Shown piece after piece: positions 40,304 to 45,170 of a stretch of DNA of 45,170 nt (its first letter is position 1; each line of letters begins with the position of its first letter). Made by a program: the position numbers and the translations under genes. Under the pieces are notes generated by a model. The model had not been told where the DNA came from and searched no databases. It saw only the letters and a list, made by a program, of their open reading frames with translations. The stretch is from an uncultured Selenomonadales bacterium (GTDB lineage: Bacteria; Bacillota; Negativicutes; Selenomonadales; Selenomonadaceae), in assembly GCA_946547205.1 (NCBI GenBank), contig CAMNPA010000001.1, positions 1-45,170 on the forward strand. Reading direction: 5' to 3'.

Positions 40304-41983
40304 CTATGCACGTTCAATTTGACCGATAATCTCTTCCAGCCTGTGAATGTCCGCCGACAGTTTCGATTTTTTTTGCTCAACGGCAGTCACGCGGTCAGCC
40401 TTTTCGTCTTTGAGTTGTTGAAGGGCAGATATTTCGTTGTCGAGTGTGGCCTGAAATTCTTCCTCAAGCTCCGTCAGTCGTTCGTCTTCAACTTTTAAAA
40501 GTGCCTCGCGAATCTCCGGCCGAAGCTTGTCGCAAATTTGCGGAATAACTTCATGTTCAATGCGCTCACGCAATTTTTCTTCTTTGGAGCGACCAAGCAA
40601 ATTGTTCAACGCGCCGACAATATCGGGCAAGAAAATTATAATCAATTCAAGCCACGGAGCTACTACACTTGTTGTAAGTGCCAGACCCGTCGAGAACATT
40701 TGGTACATGCCTTTATATTTTTTTGCCTTCGCGAAAATTTTTCCGCCTTCGACAATCGCTTTCAACGCGCCGGCAGTTTTTCTTATCTGTCCTTCCGCCT
40801 TGTCAACATCTATCGGCTCCTGTCGATCCGATTCTATAATCGTGTCAATGTAATTGTCAAAGCTCGCGTCAATGTTTTGTTGAGTGGACTGCAAAATTAT
40901 CGGGCGAATGATGTCGTTGACCGCCGAATTAAATTCCATGCTTCCCTGTTGAGCAGAGTAAACCAACGTTCCCATTTGCTTTTTGAGGCCGGCTTCCACG
41001 TCCTGCAGAATTTTTTTCGGAACTTCCTGCTGCAAGGAGTTATGTAATTTTTTCTTCTCGCGTTTCATCGACAGGATGACGGAATTTTTTCGTTGCTCTT
41101 GATTTCGAATTGCAAAGTCGAGATCGTGCGGATTGAATTCCAAAGCTGAAAGTTGCATTTCCAGCGTCTGAACGGTCTGCCTGAGCAGCGTTATAACTTT
41201 ATTGCCAAGTTTCTGCAAAAGAAGTTCGTCGGAAGAAAAATTTCCCAAAAGTGCCGCGACTTTTTCGCCGCAGTCCGAATCATGCTTCGAGGTCACGATA
41301 AGCGAAACGTTCTTGCCCAAAATTTCTTTCAGCGCAGTTTCTATGTTCTCCGTCACGTTTGCAACATCCGTCGGCAACAATTTATCGCGCTTGGTCAGGA
41401 CAAAGGCAATCGACGTGCTGTATTCTTTTATCTCGTTCAAAAAATTTAAGGTGCTTTCGCCCACGGTGCCCTTTTCCAAATTCACGACAAAAACATAGGC
41501 AGCGGCGTCACCAAGATATTGCAGCAAAGCTTTATTGTGTGCCTCGATGCCGGAATCAAAGCCGGGCATATCAACCGGAATCAGATCGTTAATTTTTTTC
41601 AACCGCTCGTTGTTAAGATGATAAATGCACTTGCCGTAATTTTTGGCAGGAATTTTTTCCGCGTGCTGCAACGAGTATTCGCAGCTTTCGCCGTCATCCG
41701 TGACGCAAACAATCTTTTCGGCGGGACTGTAAATCAATTCGGCAGACACGGCTGTTTCAGGCGGAATGTCTTCACGCAAAATTTCTTTGTCGCCCAAAAA
41801 TGAATTGAGCAACGCCGATTTGCCGGCACTAAAACTGCCGACAAATAAAATCTTGGCGGAAAAATCTTCGATATTTTTTTTGCGCTCCACAAAACGCGGT
41901 CGAAGTATATCATTTTCCGCTTGATGACTGATTAAAATTTCTTCCGCTTCGTTAAGACAGTGAAGCAATTCGGTTTTGTTCAT
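40304..41983 (-). CDS. Dynamin-like GTPase with hydrophobic paddle
   Basis: The protein has 559 residues. Its GTPase motifs are G1 GSFSAGKSALLN near residue 48, G3 DMPGFDSG and G4 TKRDKL. A C-terminal hydrophobic hairpin (GLALTTSVVAPWLELIIIFLPDIVGAL, residues about 437-463) is flanked by coiled coils, the layout of a bacterial dynamin whose paddle inserts into the membrane. It is the first gene of the operon, behind AAAAAGGAGTTATCTCGA and a good promoter at 42025-42053. The partner GTPases downstream lack such a clear paddle, so this subunit is probably the membrane anchor of a mixed assembly. Confidence 0.9.
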   Translation of the reverse strand: MNKTELLHCLNEAEEILISHQAENDILRPRFVERKKNIEDFSAKILFVGSFSAGKSALLNSFLGDKEILREDIPPETAVSAELIYSPAEKIVCVTDDGESCEYSLQHAEKIPAKNYGKCIYHLNNERLKKINDLIPVDMPGFDSGIEAHNKALLQYLGDAAAYVFVVNLEKGTVGESTLNFLNEIKEYSTSIAFVLTKRDKLLPTDVANVTENIETALKEILGKNVSLIVTSKHDSDCGEKVAALLGNFSSDELLLQKLGNKVITLLRQTVQTLEMQLSALEFNPHDLDFAIRNQEQRKNSVILSMKREKKKLHNSLQQEVPKKILQDVEAGLKKQMGTLVYSAQQGSMEFNSAVNDIIRPIILQSTQQNIDASFDNYIDTIIESDRQEPIDVDKAEGQIRKTAGALKAIVEGGKIFAKAKKYKGMYQMFSTGLALTTSVVAPWLELIIIFLPDIVGALNNLLGRSKEEKLRERIEHEVIPQICDKLRPEIREALLKVEDERLTELEEEFQATLDNEISALQQLKDEKADRVTAVEQKKSKLSADIHRLEEIIGQIERA

Positions 41984-42024
41984 TCGAGATAACTCCTTTT
42001 TAGATTCGTGATTGAACGCTTGAA

Positions 42025-42053
42025 ATAATAACGAAAATTAACAAGCTCCGCAA
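42025..42053 (-). promoter_or_regulatory. Promoter of the dynamin/exporter operon
   Basis: On the minus strand TTGCGG (42053-42048), a 17-base spacer and TATTAT (42030-42025) give a convincing vegetative promoter. The first start codon is some 42 bases on. The -35 box lies inside the terminator stem of the preceding gene. Confidence 0.65.
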
Positions 42054-42074
42054 GCACATTGACCTGCAGAGCTT
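42028..42074 (-). terminator. Hairpin terminator after the RTX-like gene
   Basis: AAGCTCTGC (42074-42066) pairs with GCGGAGCTT (42051-42043) over nine positions with one G-U, then a moderately T-rich GTTAATTTTCG follows. It is a weak to moderate terminator 22 bases past the RTX-like gene. Confidence 0.45.
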
Positions 42075-42095
42075 TGATGTCTTGTGAAGAAAATT

Positions 42096-45000
42096 TTATT
42101 TGGCAGTCCACTCACGTTGATTGTGGTTGGCAGAGAATTTGGAGCCGTCAGCGAGTTGATAAGTCACGTCCGATTTGCCGTTGACTTTGAGCGAGCCGCC
42201 GTCCGTGAAACGCAAATCAACAGCATCCGCCGTGATGTTCGCGCTGACAATCTGATCAAGCGAAATGTCCGCGAGGATGACAAAGTCGCCGTCGCGTGTG
42301 CTCGTGATTGTGTCGCTGCCGTTGCCGTTGCAATAGAAGAACAGGTTTTGACCTTTGCCGCCTTGGAGCAAATCGTTGCCGCCGTCGCCGCCCCACAAAC
42401 TCGCATCGCCTTTGCCGCCGATAATTTTGTTGTCGAGGTCGTTGCCCGCAAGTTCAACATTGACGACAGATTTGCTTGCGTCCAAAGTTTTGAAGTCGCC
42501 GACGAAATACGAGCCGTTTCTATCGGGATCGCTCAGCCAAATCACCGCGTTAGTCTCAACGTCTTTGCCGACCGTCAACGTCGCATTCGAGCCTGTCGCC
42601 ACGTAGAAGTTCGCCGTATCGTCAAACGCCACGTTCGTTTTGTCAACTTTCGCGACAAAGTCATTGATTCGGAAGTCCTCGCCTTGAGCGTCTTCAATCG
42701 TCAGCCAATCGCTGTCAATCTCCACGCGAACATTTCCATTGCTCACCAAAACATCCGTAACCGCGTTGTCTCCGACGTTGATTTTGTCCGTGCCGAAGTC
42801 AAAGTTTTTAATGGTGTCGTGACCGTCGCCAGTCGTGAAGAAAAATTCCGTCGCGCCGTCTTTTGCCGTCGATTTGTTGCCGACGAGGACATCGTTGCCA
42901 GCCGCGCCCCAAATGCTGTTCGAGCCCGTGCCCGCGACTAAAGTTTCCTTGCCGTCCGAACCGATGAGCGTTGCATTTCCTGTGCCGGCCGTGAGCTGAT
43001 TTATGCCGCGAAAATGTTCGGAGTCGCTCAATTCCGCGAACAAATTACCTTCAAAGCCCGTGAAGTCGACGCCCGAATTTTTGCCGACGTAAAGGTCCGC
43101 CTCGTCGTCGCCAACGGAAATTTTTTCGTCTGCTTGAGCAATCGCCGTCTTAATCTCATTGCCGTCCGTGACCGTCAAAATTTTTGCCGCGCCGCCGTCC
43201 GAAGAAATATTTTGCAGAATCGCTCTGGCGTTGTCGCTCGTGACGCTGACATTTTCGCCGTCGAACTTCCAATCGGCACTCGTCGCATCAACCGAAAGTT
43301 TATCTCCGTCGTCAAAGCCCGCGCTGAAATTTCTAACCGTGGTTATGCCGTTGCCGAGAACAATCGTCGCGCCGTCGTCATTTGTCTCTTCAATCTCAAC
43401 GTAGTTTCTGCCCGCGCCCGCGTCAACTTGACTGCCCGCGAATGCAAATATCGAATCATCGCCACTGCCACTGACGAGCGTCGAATATTCTTCGGCGTAA
43501 AGAACCCAATTCGCCGTTTCCGAGCTAAGATTAAGTGCCGTATTTTCAATCGCCTCGCCGGCTTTTTGAAGCTTGCCGTTCGCGTTGAAGAGATTGACAA
43601 GATTGTTGCCACCGCTTCCGTCAATGATGACAGCCTCGCCGATTGTAAGGTTGCCGTTGTCAAAAACAATTTCGCCGTCGTTAACCGCCGTGAAAATGTC
43701 GGGATAATCGGTGCGGAAGCCGCTGTCCGTCGTGGCGTCGTAGCCGTCAACAGTCATCTTGCCGCCCGAAGCAAAAATTTTAGTCGCGCCGCCCGCCGTC
43801 AAATCAAGTTCAACGTTTTTGCCCGCGCTGAAAATCGAATCGCTGCCGTCGCTCGCCGTGATGTTGACTTGTGCCGAAGTTTCGTCGACGACAACCACAC
43901 TGCCGCTTTCAAGCGTGATATTTTGCGTGTCAGTCGTGTCCGCGTCGATGAAAATAATATCGGCAGTTGAATTGCCGAGCAGCTCAGCAGAATTTGCCAA
44001 GCCAAGGAAAATGTCGTTCGCCTTCGCAGTCAATGTTTTGCCGTTGACGACGAAAGAGCCGCCCAAAGCCGTCTGCAAGCTCGCGCCCGAATCAAGGTCG
44101 GAAATCTCGTTGACGGTGCCGTTTTCGTCCGCCGTAAATTTTACCGAATCATCGCCCGTGACGTTGAAAGTGTTCTCGCCGATGAAAAATTCGCCGCTCT
44201 CTTTTGTCACGAAATTAACTTTGTCGGCTGAGTTGACGACTTCCGCGCTGTTCATCAAATCGGATACCGTCACTTCGCCGGCGACGACAGAAACTTTCAC
44301 TTCCGCCGAATTGTCGACGTAAATCAGCGCGTCGTTGATGATTTTGCCGTCCAGACCGTCGCAAGTGAACGAGCCGTTCTGAAGATTTTCAACCGCGATA
44401 ATTTCTTCGCCGTCGCTTGTCACGCTGAAGGTGTCGTCGCTGTCGATTGTGAGCCCTGCAAGTTCGAGTCCGCCGAGTTCGCCGCTCAACGTCCCGATGA
44501 AATTTTCCGCCGCATAAACGCCGTCCGAATTCATTTGCAGACCGCCTGTAAAGTCGTCCGACGTCGTGAAAGTTTTTTCGCCGACAATCACACTGCCATT
44601 GCCGAGCACCGTGACTTCAGACGCGCCGCCGCTCTCAACAACTTCAACGGTGTTGCCTTCCAGTATGACGCCGATCATCGTTTCGTCGCCGGTTAAAATG
44701 TTCGTGTCGTCAGTGCCCGTCACGCAGAATTTTTTGCCGTTGAAAATAATTTCGTCGGTGAAGTCGCCTTCAATCAAATAAAATTCTTCGTCGGGATAGA
44801 GATAAAATTTATCGGTCACGATTTCGCTGACGTTGCCGCTCTCGTCCAATTTGAAAATCGTCTTGTCGGCATAAGTATTGAAAGTTTTGCCGTTAATCGT
44901 GAAAGTGTCGAGCGCAGTCGTCTCAACGTAAACATTTTCATCGTCGCTCTTCACGACAAAATTTGTGCTGTCCGTCACCTTCACGAAGACGCCGTTGACC

Positions 45001-45170
45001 GTGAGACCTTCGCTGAAGTCGCCGAACACTTCTTCAAGCCCGTCCGTCGTCGAAAGATTCATCGTGGCAAGATTTTCGGTGCTCGTCGCGGTCGTCGTCA
45101 AAAGCTCTTCGGAATCGTCGGAAGAGAAATTTAAAGACTGCGACAACAAAACTGTAGCCGCGTTGCCAAT
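42096..45170 (-). CDS. Large acidic RTX-like secreted protein (5' end outside the window)
   Basis: At least 1,024 residues are visible and the frame is still open at the window edge, so this is the C-terminal part of a larger protein. It is rich in Asp, Gly, Thr, Val and Asn with hardly any Cys, as in secreted repeat proteins. The first about 400 residues hold repeated beta modules built around VNGKTF-like and INGKTFNTYADKTIF segments. The C-terminal third has calcium-binding nonapeptide-type stretches (GTGSNSIWGAAGNDVLVGN; GGKGDASLWGGDGGNDLLQGG) and ends in the short non-repetitive tail typical of type I secretion substrates. It may be a surface layer, adhesin or bacteriocin-like protein; none can be chosen. 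No dedicated secretion genes are adjacent, apart from the unpaired adaptor at 32941. Confidence 0.75.
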   Translation of the reverse strand: MGNAATVLLSQSLNFSSDDSEELLTTTATSTENLATMNLSTTDGLEEVFGDFSEGLTVNGVFVKVTDSTNFVVKSDDENVYVETTALDTFTINGKTFNTYADKTIFKLDESGNVSEIVTDKFYLYPDEEFYLIEGDFTDEIIFNGKKFCVTGTDDTNILTGDETMIGVILEGNTVEVVESGGASEVTVLGNGSVIVGEKTFTTSDDFTGGLQMNSDGVYAAENFIGTLSGELGGLELAGLTIDSDDTFSVTSDGEEIIAVENLQNGSFTCDGLDGKIINDALIYVDNSAEVKVSVVAGEVTVSDLMNSAEVVNSADKVNFVTKESGEFFIGENTFNVTGDDSVKFTADENGTVNEISDLDSGASLQTALGGSFVVNGKTLTAKANDIFLGLANSAELLGNSTADIIFIDADTTDTQNITLESGSVVVVDETSAQVNITASDGSDSIFSAGKNVELDLTAGGATKIFASGGKMTVDGYDATTDSGFRTDYPDIFTAVNDGEIVFDNGNLTIGEAVIIDGSGGNNLVNLFNANGKLQKAGEAIENTALNLSSETANWVLYAEEYSTLVSGSGDDSIFAFAGSQVDAGAGRNYVEIEETNDDGATIVLGNGITTVRNFSAGFDDGDKLSVDATSADWKFDGENVSVTSDNARAILQNISSDGGAAKILTVTDGNEIKTAIAQADEKISVGDDEADLYVGKNSGVDFTGFEGNLFAELSDSEHFRGINQLTAGTGNATLIGSDGKETLVAGTGSNSIWGAAGNDVLVGNKSTAKDGATEFFFTTGDGHDTIKNFDFGTDKINVGDNAVTDVLVSNGNVRVEIDSDWLTIEDAQGEDFRINDFVAKVDKTNVAFDDTANFYVATGSNATLTVGKDVETNAVIWLSDPDRNGSYFVGDFKTLDASKSVVNVELAGNDLDNKIIGGKGDASLWGGDGGNDLLQGGKGQNLFFYCNGNGSDTITSTRDGDFVILADISLDQIVSANITADAVDLRFTDGGSLKVNGKSDVTYQLADGSKFSANHNQREWTAK

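Noticed and set aside
43014..43970. 318-codon open frame on the plus strand
   Set aside because: It is antisense to the RTX-like gene. It is Arg/Val-rich, as expected from the complement of Asp/Gly-rich codons, and has no start site.
1..45170. CRISPR arrays, tRNA/rRNA genes, insertion sequences, attachment sites
   Set aside because: Looked for by eye; no regularly spaced repeats, cloverleaf sequences, transposase motifs or flanking direct repeats were found.

Overview
The window looks like a chromosomal stretch from an outer-membrane-bearing Firmicute, most likely a member of the Negativicutes (Selenomonas-like); this is an inference. Nearly every gene has a strong GGAGG-type ribosome binding site. 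There are Firmicute-style regulators (RsbU/RsbW/STAS partner switching, a LytS-type kinase, a WYL regulator). HlyD-type adaptors and an RTX-like acidic secreted protein suit a two-membrane envelope. No rRNA, tRNA, integrase, insertion sequence or CRISPR array was seen, and almost all of the window is coding.

Region A (1-13.6 kb). A plus-strand PAS/winged-helix regulator faces a long minus-strand operon. Read from its promoter near 13,560, the operon encodes a TPR protein, a NusG paralogue, Sel1-repeat proteins alternating with two related PPP-type phosphatases (the second fused to a low-molecular-weight tyrosine phosphatase and apparently catalytically degenerate), and a complete type I restriction-modification system (hsdR-hsdM-hsdS). 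A structured leader at the head and a strong terminator inside the operon suggest that the NusG paralogue is a processive antiterminator of its own operon.

Region B (13.6-17.7 kb). A WYL regulator with a Sel1 protein, then a two-component system made of a LytS-type kinase and a response regulator of reversed layout (XRE helix-turn-helix first, receiver second).

Region C (17.8-34.2 kb) is the most interesting part: an apparently complete, unusual natural-product locus. A minus-strand operon encodes a 98-residue Nif11-like RiPP precursor with a double-glycine leader, a leaky terminator, a radical SAM/SPASM maturase with a PqqD-like front domain, a membrane-bound PP2C phosphatase, an HExxH protein broken by a T8 homopolymer frameshift, an RsbW-like kinase, a 62-residue protein with a leader-like end, and a STAS protein. 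Divergent from it, a near-leaderless transcript encodes a tandem GNAT acyltransferase, an acyl carrier protein, a ketosynthase and a ketosynthase-like partner without the active cysteine. Convergent with that lies an NHLM-type exporter (C39 peptidase-ABC, second ABC, HlyD) plus another adaptor. The simplest reading is a radical-SAM-modified peptide that is then acylated by a dedicated ACP/ketosynthase cassette, trimmed and exported.

Region D (34.2-45.2 kb). Three dynamin-like GTPases and a fourth protein (degenerate GTPase domain, Sel1/TPR repeats, cysteine-containing C-terminal box) lie directly upstream of, and on the same strand as, the exporter, so GTPases and exporter may be one 15-kb transcript. 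The window ends inside a large acidic repetitive RTX-like protein gene.
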